A stretch of DNA of 64,000 nt from Mycobacterium gordonae (GCF_001417955.2 NZ_LKTM01000135.1:1-64000); one strand, 5' to 3'; shown: positions 30,763-40,435, counted from the first letter of the stretch. Translations and numbers: made by a program. The notes: generated by a model from the letters alone, not told the origin.

Positions 30763-31428
30763 TCAGCGCGGGCGGATCACCACTTCATGCACGTGGCCGT
30801 CCCGGGGGGTGGCCACCACGTCGGCGACCACCCGGGCGACGGTCTCGGGACGCAGGAACTTCGACGGGTCGTACTCGCCGCCCTCGTAGGCGACCAGTTC
30901 ACGCTGCATGTCGGTGTCCACCCGGCCGGGGTGCACCGACGTCACCAGCAACGCGGGCTCATCCGCGCGCAACGAATCGGCGAAGGCGCGCAGGGCGAAC
31001 TTGCTGGCCGAATAGGACGCCATGCCCGGCGAAACATTGCGGCCGGAACCGGAGTTGATGAACACCACGCGGCCCTGGGCCTGCCGCAACGCCGGCAACA
31101 ACGCCAACGTAAGGGCCACGGCGCCAAAGACATTCACGCTGAAGGTGGCGCGCCACTCGTCCACATGCGACTCGTCGACCCGGCCGGGGATGGACACTCC
31201 GGCGTTGTGCACGAGCACGTCGAGCTCGTCGACGACTTCGCAACTGGCGTCGATGGAATCGGGGTCGGTCAGGTCCAGCGGAAACGTGGTGGCGCCCAGC
31301 CGCTCCGCGACAGCATCCAACCGCGCCGACGGCCGACCGGCCAACAGCAACGTGTGCGTGGGCGCCAGCGCCGTCGCGATGGCGGCGCCGATGCCGCCAC
31401 TGGCGCCGGTGATGAGTGCGGTGGGCAT
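30763..31428 (-). CDS. Short-chain dehydrogenase/reductase
   Basis: 221 residues, classical SDR. The cofactor loop is TGASGGIG (7-14), NNAG-type motif is HNAG, and the catalytic set is Ser126, Tyr139, Lys143 (YSASK). The substrate is unknown. It converges on leuS with 8 bp between stops, and its start is 38 bp downstream of the MarR stop, so the two may be one operon. Confidence 0.9.
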   Translation of the reverse strand: MPTALITGASGGIGAAIATALAPTHTLLLAGRPSARLDAVAERLGATTFPLDLTDPDSIDASCEVVDELDVLVHNAGVSIPGRVDESHVDEWRATFSVNVFGAVALTLALLPALRQAQGRVVFINSGSGRNVSPGMASYSASKFALRAFADSLRADEPALLVTSVHPGRVDTDMQRELVAYEGGEYDPSKFLRPETVARVVADVVATPRDGHVHEVVIRPR

Positions 31429-31466
31429 CTGTCAGTAGTTACCAATCTGCTTGGCAACAAACACTT

Positions 31467-31961
31467 TCACGCCTCGTCGGTGGCCGCCGCGGGCGCGGCC
31501 GGCTCACCGCTGGCGAGTCGGGCCAGGGGAGTCAGCGCCTCCATCAGGATGTCCAGGTCGGACTTGGACAGCTGGCTGAGCATCGCCGCCAGCGCGGCGT
31601 GGCGGTTGGCCAGCGACTCGTTGTGCACCGCCCGGCCCTGCGGCGTGATGTCGACCAGTACCGCACGCAGGTCCGACGGGTCGCGCGAGCGCTTCACCAG
31701 CCCGATCTTCTCGAGCCGGCGGATCGCCACCGTGGTGGTGGGGGTGCGGACCCGCTCGTGTGCGGCCAGGTCCGTCATCCTGATCGGCCCCCGGTCGAGC
31801 AGGGTGATCAGGATCGAAAGCTGGGCCAGCGTCAACTCCCCGGCCACCGCGGTATTGGTCGGATCGCCGCGGCGCAGGATGGTGGACAGCTTGGACAGCG
31901 AGCGGTGCAACCCCTCCGCCAGCTCCGCCACCTCGGGCGCTGTAGGTTCGCTGTCCGCCAT
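31467..31961 (-). CDS. MarR family transcriptional regulator, Rv0042c homologue
   Basis: 164 residues. Winged helix-turn-helix with TLAQLSILITLLDRGPIRMTDLA, the recognition helix in TTTVAIRRLEKIGLVKRSRDP and the beta wing RAVLVDITPQGR. MarR proteins usually bind palindromes as dimers and respond to small ligands. The ATG at 31959-31961 is chosen because the longer open frame is antisense to the ABC ATPase gene. Likely targets are itself and the SDR. Confidence 0.92.
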   Translation of the reverse strand: MADSEPTAPEVAELAEGLHRSLSKLSTILRRGDPTNTAVAGELTLAQLSILITLLDRGPIRMTDLAAHERVRTPTTTVAIRRLEKIGLVKRSRDPSDLRAVLVDITPQGRAVHNESLANRHAALAAMLSQLSKSDLDILMEALTPLARLASGEPAAPAAATDEA

Positions 31962-32040
31962 AAATCGGCAGTCTAACCCGCCACGCCCGTGGGCGGAGAC
32001 AATGCGGTACGCGGGCGCGCCCGGGTCGAATAATGCCGGG

Positions 32041-32781
32041 TCACAGCACCTGGGCGAGGAACCGCCGCAGCCGCTCGGTCTCGGCGGCGTCGAATATCCG
32101 CTCCGGCGGCCCGAACTCGACGACTTTGCCGTGATCCATGAAGACGACGGCATCGGAGGCTGATCGCGCGAAGCCCATCTCATGGGTGACCACCAACATC
32201 GTCATCCCGTCGGCGCCGAGATCGGCGATGAGCCCCAGGACGCCCTTGACCATCTCGGGATCCAGCGCGGAGGTGGCCTCGTCGAAGAACATCACCTGCG
32301 GCGCCATGGCCAGCGCGCGGGCAATCGCCACCCGCTGTTGTTGACCACCCGACAGGGTGCCGGGACGGGCGCCGGCCTTGCCCTTCAGACCCACCCGGTC
32401 CAGGTGGTGCAGCGCCAGTTCCCGGGCGGCGTCGGCGGGCAGGCGGCGCAGTTTGCGCGGTGCGAGTGCGACGTTGTCCAGCACGCTGCGGTGCGGGAAG
32501 AGGTTGAACTGCTGGAACACCATGCCGATGCGCTGACGCAGTTCGTCGGGATTGTCGCGGAGCACCGATCGGCCGTCCAGCAGAATGTCGCCGCTGTCGG
32601 GCTCGCGCAGCCGGTTCAATGCGCGCAGCAGCGTCGACTTGCCGGAGCCCGACGGGCCGATCACGGAGGTGGTGGTGCCCGCCGGCACCTCGAGGCTCAC
32701 CCCGCGCAGCACCGCGGTTCCGCCGAGGACCTGATGAATATCCTTGGCCGCCAGCGAAACCGGATCACGGGGGAGCGTCAC
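32041..32781 (-). CDS. Polar amino-acid ABC transporter ATP-binding protein (GlnQ-like)
   Basis: 246 residues. Walker A GPSGSGKS (42-49), Q-loop VFQQFNLFPHRSV, signature LSGGQQQRVAIARAL, Walker B VMFFDEATSALDPE and the His switch VVTHEMGFARSASD, all typical of the polar amino-acid uptake subfamily. It powers import with the fused binding-protein/permease encoded directly upstream. Its GTG start overlaps that gene's stop (GTGA, 32778-32781), so the pair is coupled. Confidence 0.95.
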   Translation of the reverse strand: MTLPRDPVSLAAKDIHQVLGGTAVLRGVSLEVPAGTTTSVIGPSGSGKSTLLRALNRLREPDSGDILLDGRSVLRDNPDELRQRIGMVFQQFNLFPHRSVLDNVALAPRKLRRLPADAARELALHHLDRVGLKGKAGARPGTLSGGQQQRVAIARALAMAPQVMFFDEATSALDPEMVKGVLGLIADLGADGMTMLVVTHEMGFARSASDAVVFMDHGKVVEFGPPERIFDAAETERLRRFLAQVL

Positions 32782-34577
32782 GTCATCTCCGTGCCGATGG
32801 TCGAGGTGACGACTTCCGGGGGATCGTCGGGCTCGAGTTTGGTGCGGCCCCGGCGCAGCCGGCCGTCGATGTAATTGACCAGGTGCGTGAGCGGCACGGT
32901 CAGAATCAGGTAGCAGATGCCGGCCGCCACCAGCGGCGACAAGTTGCCGGTTTGCGCGTTGAGGTCGCGCCCGACCTGGAACAGCTCACGCTGGCTGGCG
33001 ATCAACCCCAGGAAGTACACCAACGCCGAGGCCTTCAGCAGCGCGATGAACTGGTTGACCAACGCGGGCAGCACCCGTCGTACCCCCTGTGGCACTACGA
33101 CCAGCCGCATCGCGGCCGAGTAGCTGAAGCCCAGCGCGCGGGCGGCTTCCAGCTGGCCGGGGTCGACGCTCTGGATCCCGGAACGAAGAATCTCGCCGAC
33201 GTAGGCCCCGGCCATCAAGCCCAGGACGGCGATGCCCAGCGGATAGGGGTTGTTGTCGGTCAGCCCGCCCACCACCGGACCCACGCCGAGCCCGATGATC
33301 AGAATGATCACCACCTCGGGCAGCCCGCGGAAGACGTCGGTGTATACCCGGGCCGGCCATCGCAACCAGCGCTTATGCGAGATTCCGGCGACGGCCAACG
33401 CCAAGCCGACGGCCAGGCCGATGATCCCGGCGCTGCCGGTCAGAATCAACGTGTTGGGCAGCCCGGTGGTCAGCAGCGTCGGGATGGCCTGGCGGTACAT
33501 GTCCCAGTCGAGGAATGAGTCGCGCAGCTGCCCGAGCGTTGACCTGGGCGCGGACGGCTGCACCGGCTTGCGGTGGTGCTCGGCGGCGATCGCGGCGAAA
33601 TCGGGCAGTTTGGGGGACGCGGCCGCCTTCGATCCCGGCTTCCAGCCTGGCGGCAGGGTGCGTGGCACCCACTTGCTGTAGAGCTCGGCCCAGGTCCCGT
33701 CCGCGATGACGGCGTCCAACCCGGAATTCAGGGCATCGACCAGCGGTTGGTTGTCCCTGGCGACCGCGTAGGCGACGAAGTCGTCGGTGCCGAAGGTGTG
33801 GGCGACAGTCACCGCGGGATCACTCGGTCGCACCGCGCTCGATGCCTGGTTGGCCGGTGCCACCCACGCGTCGATCTGATGGGTTTTCAGGCTGGCGTAC
33901 ACCGTGGCGAAGTCGGGGTACTTCACCGGCTGCAGGTGCAGGGTGTCCACGACGTAGGTCTCCTCGACCGTGCCTTGCACGACGCCGATCCGCTGGCCCG
34001 GCGCCAGGTCGGTGAACTTCTTGATGCTCGACCCCGGGGGCACGACCAGGGAGTAGAAGCCGAAGTCATAGCCGTTGGTGAAGGCCACGGTGTGCCGCCG
34101 GGCATCGGTCGCCTTCACCGATGACGAACCCACGTCGAAGCGGCGCGATGCCACCTGGGCCAGCAGGCCGGAGAAATCGGTCCCGACGAAACGCACCTGC
34201 AGGCCCAGCTTCCCGGCGATCGCGCGCAGCAGCTCGTTGTCGAAGCCGGTGAAGCGGCCGGTGGCGTTGATGCAGGTGCTGGGTGGGGCGTCGGACAGGG
34301 TGCCGGCCAGCAGAATGCCGGGTGTCCCGAGGCCCAGCGCCGCGGTGTCGACCGAGCTCAAAGCCATCACCGACGCGGTCGTGTCGGTGTCGTCCGCGAT
34401 GCCGGAGTCTCCGGTCGTGCGGGAAGACGTGAGGTCTTCGGGCAGGACGGTGGCGCTCTCCACCCCGGGCGGTGCGCATTGATTGCCGTCCGCGAACGCG
34501 GGCGCCGCGCAGGTTAACCCGGCGATGATCGCGACGGTCGCGACCAGCCCGAACAGTTTTGCCCACATCACCGCCAC
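32778..34577 (-). CDS. Fused solute-binding protein and permease of an amino-acid ABC importer
   Basis: 599 residues. A signal peptide or signal anchor (about 1-29, ending APAFADG) precedes a type 3 solute-binding domain (about 85-310: GRFTGFDNELLRAIAGKLGL, RFDVGSSSVKATDARR, GTWAELYSKW). A linker follows, then a HisM/GlnP-type permease (about 360-570) with the EAARALGFSYSAAMRLVVVPQG loop that contacts the ATPase. Binding protein and channel are thus one polypeptide, so the importer carries tethered receptors. GTG 34577 or ATG 34568 could start it. The substrate is probably a polar amino acid such as glutamine or glutamate; this is inference. Confidence 0.93.
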   Translation of the reverse strand: MAVMWAKLFGLVATVAIIAGLTCAAPAFADGNQCAPPGVESATVLPEDLTSSRTTGDSGIADDTDTTASVMALSSVDTAALGLGTPGILLAGTLSDAPPSTCINATGRFTGFDNELLRAIAGKLGLQVRFVGTDFSGLLAQVASRRFDVGSSSVKATDARRHTVAFTNGYDFGFYSLVVPPGSSIKKFTDLAPGQRIGVVQGTVEETYVVDTLHLQPVKYPDFATVYASLKTHQIDAWVAPANQASSAVRPSDPAVTVAHTFGTDDFVAYAVARDNQPLVDALNSGLDAVIADGTWAELYSKWVPRTLPPGWKPGSKAAASPKLPDFAAIAAEHHRKPVQPSAPRSTLGQLRDSFLDWDMYRQAIPTLLTTGLPNTLILTGSAGIIGLAVGLALAVAGISHKRWLRWPARVYTDVFRGLPEVVIILIIGLGVGPVVGGLTDNNPYPLGIAVLGLMAGAYVGEILRSGIQSVDPGQLEAARALGFSYSAAMRLVVVPQGVRRVLPALVNQFIALLKASALVYFLGLIASQRELFQVGRDLNAQTGNLSPLVAAGICYLILTVPLTHLVNYIDGRLRRGRTKLEPDDPPEVVTSTIGTEMT

Positions 34578-34606
34578 CGTATCGAGCGCGCGGCGGCGGC
34601 TTCTGC

Positions 34607-35347
34607 TCAGGACACTATCGACGAGCGCTCGGGAGTTTGGTCCGGATCAGGGTGTACCGGAAGGACCGCGACGTTGGCGTCCGAAGGCTCCTCGCGCGGG
34701 GTGAACACGCCGCGGCGGCACAACTCGGCGACCATTGTTCTTGCCATCAGCTCGGAGCGCCTGATGCAGGCGGCCCGGGCGGCGTCGGGGTCGCGCCGGT
34801 GCATGGCAGCGTTCTCTTCTTCGTAGAACGGCAGCATGTCGTCGCGGCTGTGCTGGTAGGTCATGAAGAAGACGCGCGGGATGAGGTTCTGCGACGCCCG
34901 AATGGTCGCGTGCAGCCGCGGCCCGGCGTACTCGTCGTTGACCACCCGCCGGTACTCCCAGGCGATCTCGGCAAAGTTTCGCGACTCCTTGGCGGCGCGC
35001 AACGAACGCATCAAGGCATCGAGTTCGCTCAGGATCCGCGGCGTCGGGTTGGCCGCCGCTCGTGCCGAGGCGATGCCGTTGAGCAGGCCGTCGAGTTCGT
35101 GGTGTTCCAGGACGGTCGACTCGTCGAAGCGTTCGACGAACGCGCCGCGGTGATACCGCGTGGACACGATGCCGTCGTGCTCCAGCTGAACCAACGCCTC
35201 TTGGATGGGTACCCGGCTGATGCCCAGGTCCTGCGCTATCTCGTTGCGGTCGACCCGGTCGCCGCTGCGCAGTTTCCCGGTCAGCACCAGGTTGAGCAGG
35301 TGCGTGACCACCTGGTCTTTTTCTTTGATCCCGTACTTCTTTGGCAT
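34607..35347 (-). CDS. GntR family (FCD) transcriptional regulator, Rv0043c homologue
   Basis: 246 residues. The N-terminal winged helix (about 8-75) has [35 protein letters not shown]; the C-terminal all-helical FCD ligand domain has conserved Asp/His residues ([28 protein letters not shown]). The ligand is unknown. It is 30 bp upstream of the ABC importer, on the same strand, so it may control that operon as well as its own. Confidence 0.93.
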   Translation of the reverse strand: MPKKYGIKEKDQVVTHLLNLVLTGKLRSGDRVDRNEIAQDLGISRVPIQEALVQLEHDGIVSTRYHRGAFVERFDESTVLEHHELDGLLNGIASARAAANPTPRILSELDALMRSLRAAKESRNFAEIAWEYRRVVNDEYAGPRLHATIRASQNLIPRVFFMTYQHSRDDMLPFYEEENAAMHRRDPDAARAACIRRSELMARTMVAELCRRGVFTPREEPSDANVAVLPVHPDPDQTPERSSIVS

Positions 35348-35446
35348 CAGTTCTTACATCTCTTTCAGCCCCCGACGGCCGCCGTGCGCGGCAAGTTTCT
35401 CACGTCTGGGCGGGTCCGTTGAGATGTTTGGCAGATGAAGCGCGGC

Positions 35447-36247
35447 TCAAGCCGAACTGTCGCGCCACCGGCAGAGCGCCTCTGCGTCCGAAAGGTCGTA
35501 ATCGGGTCCGTCGCAGCCCACGGTCAGCATCGTGACCCCGAGGCCGACCAGCGCTTCGGCGTTGCTGATCACCGCTGACCCGTTGCCGGCCGACGCGGAG
35601 CGCTCGACGGTGGCCGGGTCCCGGCCGACGGCCTCGCAGTGCCGGGCCAGCACCGCCGCCTTGGCGGGAAACTCGTCAGCGGAGGCGAAGCTGTGCCAGA
35701 TGTCGGCGTGCTCGGCGACCAGGCGCAGCGTCTTACGCTCACCGCCGCCGCCGATCAGCACCGGAATGTCCCTGGTCGGCGCGGGGTTCAGCTTGCTCAG
35801 GCGCGCGGTGATCCGGGGGAGCGCGCCCGCCAGATCGTCGAGCCGGCTGCCGGCGGTGCCGAACTCGTAGCCGTACTCGTCGTAGTCCTTTTGCTTCCAT
35901 CCCGAGCCGATACCCAGGATGAGCCGCCCACCGGAAATGTGGTCGACGGTACGGGCCATGTCGGCCAACAGTTCCGGGTTGCGGTACGAGTTGCACGTGA
36001 CCAGGGCGCCGATCTGGATTCGTGAGGTCTGCTCGGCCCAGGCCCCGAGCATGGTCCAGCACTCGAAGTGGGCGCCGTCGGGGTCGCCGTAGAGCGGAAA
36101 GAAGTGGTCCCAGTTGAACGCGACGTCCACGCCGATGTCCTCGCAGCGGCGGACGGCATCCCGGATCTGGTCGTACTGCGGGGCGTGCTGGGGCTGCAGT
36201 TGCACGCCGATGCGGATGGGAAAGTCGGGGAGCACGGGGGAGTTCAT
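35447..36247 (-). CDS. LLM-class F420-dependent oxidoreductase, Rv0044c homologue
   Basis: 266 residues of the luciferase-like monooxygenase fold: NWDHFFPLYGD near the N-terminus, TCNSYRNPELLADMARTVDHISGGRLILGIGSGWKQKDY split over the cofactor site, and PVLIGGGGERKTLRLVAEHADIW near the end. Actinobacterial members of this group mostly use deazaflavin F420. The substrate is unknown. The start Met-Asn-Ser-Pro at 36245-36247 is preferred over GTG 36256. The next gene upstream ends 17 bp away. Confidence 0.92.
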   Translation of the reverse strand: MNSPVLPDFPIRIGVQLQPQHAPQYDQIRDAVRRCEDIGVDVAFNWDHFFPLYGDPDGAHFECWTMLGAWAEQTSRIQIGALVTCNSYRNPELLADMARTVDHISGGRLILGIGSGWKQKDYDEYGYEFGTAGSRLDDLAGALPRITARLSKLNPAPTRDIPVLIGGGGERKTLRLVAEHADIWHSFASADEFPAKAAVLARHCEAVGRDPATVERSASAGNGSAVISNAEALVGLGVTMLTVGCDGPDYDLSDAEALCRWRDSSA

Positions 36248-36264
36248 ACCCACCACCGTAGGCC

Positions 36265-37167
36265 TCAGGCCCCGTCGATCACCGTGCGCACGAGATCGAT
36301 CAGGGCGCGCGGCTGGTCACTCTGCACCGAGTGGCCAGAATTCTCCACGACATGGGCGCCCTTGAAATGCGTTGCGCGCCTGCCAAGTTCGGCAACGTCA
36401 TCGTCGTTGACGAAGCCCGACGAGCCGCCGCGGATCAGTGTCACCGGCGCGGCCAGCGCGTCGACGTCGTCCCACAGGGTGCTGAAATCCGGAAAGACCC
36501 GGATCGCGTCGTAGCGCCACGTCCAGTTGCCGTTGTCCAACCGGCGCGAGTTGTGAAAGACGCCACGGCGCAAGGCCTTCACCTCGCGGTGCGGTGCCGC
36601 GGCGACCGTGAGGTCCAGCATCGCCTGGAAGCTCGGGAACTCCCGCTCGCCGTGCATCAGCGCGACCGTGCCCTGCTGCTCCTTGGTCATCTCCGAGTGA
36701 CGCTGCAGAGCCGACGGGGTGACATCGATGAGCACGAGTTCATTGAGCAGCTCCGGTGCCAATGCGCCGAGCCGGATACCGGTCAGGCCGCCCAGCGACA
36801 TCCCGACCACCAGCTCGGCGTTGGGGGCGAGATCACCCAGGACAGGCGCCAGCGCGTCCGCGTTGTGCTGCGGTGAGTAGTCGCCGTCCTCCCGCCAGGA
36901 GGAGTGGCCGTGACCGGGCAGGTCCACGGCGAGCGCGGGTTCGCCCAGGCCGACGATCACCGTGTCCCAGGTGTGCGCGTTCTGACCGCCGCCGTGCAGG
37001 AAGACCACCCGCGGCTCGGGTCCGCCCCAGCGCAATGCGCTGATGGCACCGGCGTCTACCCGCTCGACGGTCGGCAATGGACCGCTGACGCCGGCCTGTT
37101 CGGCGTTCTCGTCCAGCAGGTCGAACTCCGAGAGCCCGGTCAGGTCATCATGCGAGGCGTCGGTCAC
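36265..37167 (-). CDS. Alpha/beta hydrolase, Rv0045c homologue (probable esterase)
   Basis: 300 residues. The oxyanion region is FLHGGGQNAHTW, the nucleophile elbow GMSLGG (Ser124), and the catalytic His is in NSGHSVQSDQP near residue 280. M. tuberculosis Rv0045c has a similar length and is a characterised serine esterase. It is encoded 21 bp downstream of ino1 and followed by the LLM gene, so ino1, hydrolase and LLM gene can be co-transcribed. Confidence 0.93.
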   Translation of the reverse strand: MTDASHDDLTGLSEFDLLDENAEQAGVSGPLPTVERVDAGAISALRWGGPEPRVVFLHGGGQNAHTWDTVIVGLGEPALAVDLPGHGHSSWREDGDYSPQHNADALAPVLGDLAPNAELVVGMSLGGLTGIRLGALAPELLNELVLIDVTPSALQRHSEMTKEQQGTVALMHGEREFPSFQAMLDLTVAAAPHREVKALRRGVFHNSRRLDNGNWTWRYDAIRVFPDFSTLWDDVDALAAPVTLIRGGSSGFVNDDDVAELGRRATHFKGAHVVENSGHSVQSDQPRALIDLVRTVIDGA

Positions 37168-37188
37168 GTCACCGACACTAGCGGCGGT

Positions 37189-38292
37189 TCAGCCCTCGTT
37201 GATGAACTCTTCGAGCTGCGTACGGGCGATGTCGTCGGCCAGCTGCTCCGGCGGGCTCTTCATCAGGTACGCCGACGCCGGCAGCACCGGTCCGCCGATG
37301 CCGCGGTCCTTGGCGATCTTGGCGGCGCGCACGGCGTCGATGATGATGCCGGCCGAGTTCGGGGAGTCCCACACCTCGAGCTTGTACTCCAGGTTCAGCG
37401 GCACGTCACCGAAGGCGCGGCCCTCCAGGCGCACGTAGGCCCACTTGCGGTCGTCGAGCCAGGCGACGTGGTCGGACGGGCCGATGTGGACGTTCTTGTC
37501 CTCGACCTTGCCGGCCAGCGAGCCGGTGAGGTTGGACGTCACGGCCTGAGTCTTGGAAACCTTCTTGGACTCCAGACGCTCGCGCTCGAGCATGTTCTTG
37601 AAGTCCATGTTTCCGCCGACGTTGAGCTGGTAGGTGCGGTCCAGCGTCACGCCGCGGTCTTCGAACAGCTTGGCCATCACGCGGTGGGTGATCGTGGCGC
37701 CGACCTGGCTCTTGATGTCGTCGCCGATGATCGGCACACCCGCGTCCTTGAACTTCTTGGCCCACACCGGGTCCGAGGCGATGAACACCGGCAGCGCGTT
37801 GACGAACGCCACCCCGGCGTCGATGGCGCACTGGGCGTAGAACTTGTCGGCCTCCTCGGAGCCCACCGGCAGGTAGGACACCAGCACGTCGACCTTGTTG
37901 TCCTTGAGGACCTTCACCACGTCGACCGGCTCGTCGTCGGACAACTCGATGGTGTCGGCGTAGTACTTGCCGATGCCGTCGAGGGTCGGGCCGCGCTGCA
38001 CCACCACGTTGGTCGGCGGCACGTCGGCGATCTTGATGGTGTTGTTCTCCGAGGCGTAGATCGCGTCGGACAGGTCGAAGCCGACCTTTTTGGCGTCGAC
38101 GTCGAACGCGGCCACGAACTTGACGTCGCGGACGTGGTACGGGCCGAACCGGACGTGCATCAGACCGGGGACCGAGGAGGTGTCGTCGGCGTTGTAGTAG
38201 TACTCGACGCCCTGAACCAGCGAGGACGCGCAGTTGCCGACGCCGACGATGGCGACTCGTACCTCGGTCGACGCCTGTGTGTTCCCACTCAT
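37189..38292 (-). CDS. ino1: Inositol-1-phosphate synthase
   Basis: 367 residues, the same length as in M. tuberculosis. It converts glucose 6-phosphate to 1-L-myo-inositol 1-phosphate using NAD, the first step to phosphatidylinositol, lipoarabinomannan and mycothiol. The NAD site begins [21 protein letters not shown]; the active-site region includes [32 protein letters not shown] and the [12 protein letters not shown] block. It is 56 bp downstream of the PadR regulator gene, the arrangement of Rv0047c-ino1. Confidence 0.98.
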   Translation of the reverse strand: MSGNTQASTEVRVAIVGVGNCASSLVQGVEYYYNADDTSSVPGLMHVRFGPYHVRDVKFVAAFDVDAKKVGFDLSDAIYASENNTIKIADVPPTNVVVQRGPTLDGIGKYYADTIELSDDEPVDVVKVLKDNKVDVLVSYLPVGSEEADKFYAQCAIDAGVAFVNALPVFIASDPVWAKKFKDAGVPIIGDDIKSQVGATITHRVMAKLFEDRGVTLDRTYQLNVGGNMDFKNMLERERLESKKVSKTQAVTSNLTGSLAGKVEDKNVHIGPSDHVAWLDDRKWAYVRLEGRAFGDVPLNLEYKLEVWDSPNSAGIIIDAVRAAKIAKDRGIGGPVLPASAYLMKSPPEQLADDIARTQLEEFINEG

Positions 38293-38348
38293 TGGGCGTT
38301 CTCCTAACTTCGTAACTTGGGTTTTGTCTTACGTTTTGTGTGCGGTGG

Positions 38349-38891
38349 TTACGTCTGTTCCACGGGGTTGGGTGCTGCCCGTTCCGCGGCGATCAGCTCG
38401 TTGAGCCACTTGACCTCACGCTCGCTGGACTCCAGCCCGAGTTGATGCAGCTGACGGGTGTAGCGGTCAAACGAGCTGCTGGCCCGCGCGACTGCTTCAC
38501 GCAGGCCTTCCCGGCGCTCCTCGACCTGACGGCGCCGGCCTTCCAGGATGCGCATGCGCGCCTCCGCCGGAGTGCGGTTGAAAAACGCCAGGTGCACTCC
38601 GAAACCGTCATCGGTGTAGTTGTGCGGACCGGTGTCGGCGACAAGTTCGGTGAAACGACGGCGGCCCTCGTCGGTCAGCTGATAGACCCGGCGCGCTCGT
38701 CGTACCGGGGTCCCCGCGGGCGCCGCGTTCTCGGCGATCAGCCCGTCGGCCTGCATCCGGCGCAGTGCCGGGTACAAGGACCCGTAGGAGAATGCGCGAA
38801 AGGCGCCGAGCAGGCCGGTCAGCCGTTTGCGCAACTCGTAGCCGTGCATGGGTGACTCGATGAGCAGCCCCAAAATGGCCAGTTCCAGCAT
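38349..38891 (-). CDS. PadR family transcriptional regulator, Rv0047c homologue
   Basis: 180 residues, same length as Rv0047c. The N-terminal PadR winged helix (LELAILGLLIESPMHGYEL, SYGSLYPALRRMQADGLI) is followed by a helical C-terminal part (Vir-type) for dimerisation. A very strong ribosome site, AAAAGGAGGTG, lies 5 nt before the ATG at 38889-38891 and decides the start. Since it precedes ino1, it may regulate inositol synthesis; that is inference from context. Confidence 0.93.
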   Translation of the reverse strand: MLELAILGLLIESPMHGYELRKRLTGLLGAFRAFSYGSLYPALRRMQADGLIAENAAPAGTPVRRARRVYQLTDEGRRRFTELVADTGPHNYTDDGFGVHLAFFNRTPAEARMRILEGRRRQVEERREGLREAVARASSSFDRYTRQLHQLGLESSEREVKWLNELIAAERAAPNPVEQT

Positions 38892-38943
38892 CGATTCACC
38901 TCCTTTTGCATGGCTTGTTACGACGATACGACGCCTCGCGTCA

Positions 38944-38964
38944 TAGTATCGCTCCGATATATTA
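38944..38964. promoter_or_regulatory. AT-rich imperfect dyad in the padR promoter region
   Basis: TAGTATCG-CTC-CGATATATTA lies about 55 bp upstream of padR and forms an inverted repeat around TATCG/CGATA. PadR proteins usually autoregulate through such dyads. Candidate operator only. Confidence 0.3.
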
Positions 38965-39018
38965 GCGACAACAGCACCGCCCGTTAATGCGCTGTTAGTC
39001 ACACTCGGGTGGCCGGCT

Positions 39019-39876
39019 TCAGCTCACGTAATGGACCTGCTTGACGGTCCCGTCGCCGGCCAACTCGATGTATCCGCTGCCGTAATCGCTGGACACGTAG
39101 ATCGTCAGCGACAGCGACCCCGGCGCGGTCGGATCCTTGGCCGGCTCCACGATCAGATAGATCGATTTGACGTCCTGTTGTTTGATCCCGACGGTCTCGG
39201 GTGCGCCGCGCAGGATGCCCACCACGGTCTTGACGTCGAACTTGCCCAGGTCGACGAGGTCGGTGTCGGTGCTGCTGTTGCGGGCGGAGCTGGACGGGTC
39301 GCCCCAGCCGCCGCGGTAGGTGTAGTCGAGGACCCGTCTGTCGTCGGTGGGATCCTTGCGGTCGATCGACGCGTACTCCGGGTAGACCAGCAGCCGGTAG
39401 CCCATGGTGTCTCCGAAGCGCTTGCGGGTCTGCTCCAGCAGCCCGGTCAGGCCGCCCAGTGACTGCAACTGCTTGGGGGGAGTCAGCACCACCGGCGCGA
39501 TGCCGTCGGACTTGGCTCCGGGATCGGAGGTGAAGTCCAGCGGCGACGTGGTGTTGCCGTAGAGGCCCCACCCGATGCCGATGCCCAGCAGTACCGTGAC
39601 GCCGAATGCCGCGGCGGCCAGCCCCAGCCCGTTGCGCCTCGCTCGGATGATCGGCGTCTGCACCGGCTTCTGGATCTGCGCGCTCTGCCCGGATTGCAGA
39701 TCGTCGACCAGGAGCTGCAAATCGTCGAGGGTCACGGCGTTGGTGGCCATGCTGACCCGCTCGCGGTGCTCCTCCATCGACAACTCGCCGTCGTTGAGCG
39801 CCTTGTCGAGAATGTTGCACGCATCTTGGCGGTCGCTGTCCTTGGCCCGCGTGGTACCGCTCCGAGATTTCGCCAC
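39019..39876 (-). CDS. DUF1707-containing membrane protein, Rv0048c homologue
   Basis: 285 residues. An N-terminal DUF1707 segment (RAKDSDRQDACNILDKALNDGELSMEEHRERV region, about 9-60) is followed by one membrane helix near 85-104 and an extracytoplasmic domain of about 180 residues with SLGGLTGLLEQTRKRFGDTMGYRLLVYPEYAS. Function is unknown. The GTG at 39874-39876 (protein Met-Ala-Lys-Ser-Arg) matches the homologue; the frame is open further. It is divergent from the DUF5318 gene. Confidence 0.9.
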   Translation of the reverse strand: MAKSRSGTTRAKDSDRQDACNILDKALNDGELSMEEHRERVSMATNAVTLDDLQLLVDDLQSGQSAQIQKPVQTPIIRARRNGLGLAAAAFGVTVLLGIGIGWGLYGNTTSPLDFTSDPGAKSDGIAPVVLTPPKQLQSLGGLTGLLEQTRKRFGDTMGYRLLVYPEYASIDRKDPTDDRRVLDYTYRGGWGDPSSSARNSSTDTDLVDLGKFDVKTVVGILRGAPETVGIKQQDVKSIYLIVEPAKDPTAPGSLSLTIYVSSDYGSGYIELAGDGTVKQVHYVS

Positions 39877-40021
39877 GGGACGATCGTAGAAGTCGGGCCC
39901 CCGACCGGCACAGCCTGTGATCACCGGATACCTGCTCGGCCACGCGACAACAGCCGCAGTTGCGTGTCGGTGCCAGGGGCGGCGACGTACTCTGGTCTGC
40001 GTGCGACTGCAGCGACAGGTG

Positions 40022-40435
40022 GTGGACTACGCGCTTCGGCGGCGCTCACTGCTTTCCGAGGTGTACTCGGGACGCACCGGTGTGTCCGAGGTTTGTGACG
40101 CTAACCCCTATTTGCTGCGCGCGGCGAAGTTTCACGGGAAACAAAGCCAGGTGATGTGCCCGATCTGCCGCAAAGAACAATTGACGCTGGTGTCCTGGGT
40201 TTTCGGCGAGCATCTCGGGGCGGTTTCGGGCTCCGCGCGTACCGCAGAAGAGTTGGTACTGCTGGCGACCCGGTTTTCGGAGTTTGCTGTCCACGTGGTC
40301 GAGGTCTGCCGGACGTGCAGCTGGAATCACCTGGTGAAGTCGTACGTCCTGGGCGCGGCAGTGCCCGCCCACCCGCCGCGGGGCTCGGGCGGCAAGCGGA
40401 CGGCGCGCAATGGCGCCCGCACCGCCAGTGAATAG
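40022..40435 (+). CDS. DUF5318 protein with zinc-binding Cys pairs, Rv0049 homologue
   Basis: 137 residues, the same length as Rv0049. Two cysteine pairs, CPIC and CRTC, together with a further Cys (EVCDANPY) suggest a zinc ribbon. The tail is basic. Conserved in actinobacteria before ponA1; function unknown. The GTG at 40022 is chosen over the longer open frame by homologue length. Its last 26 bp overlap the start of ponA1. Confidence 0.92.
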   Translation: MDYALRRRSLLSEVYSGRTGVSEVCDANPYLLRAAKFHGKQSQVMCPICRKEQLTLVSWVFGEHLGAVSGSARTAEELVLLATRFSEFAVHVVEVCRTCSWNHLVKSYVLGAAVPAHPPRGSGGKRTARNGARTASE

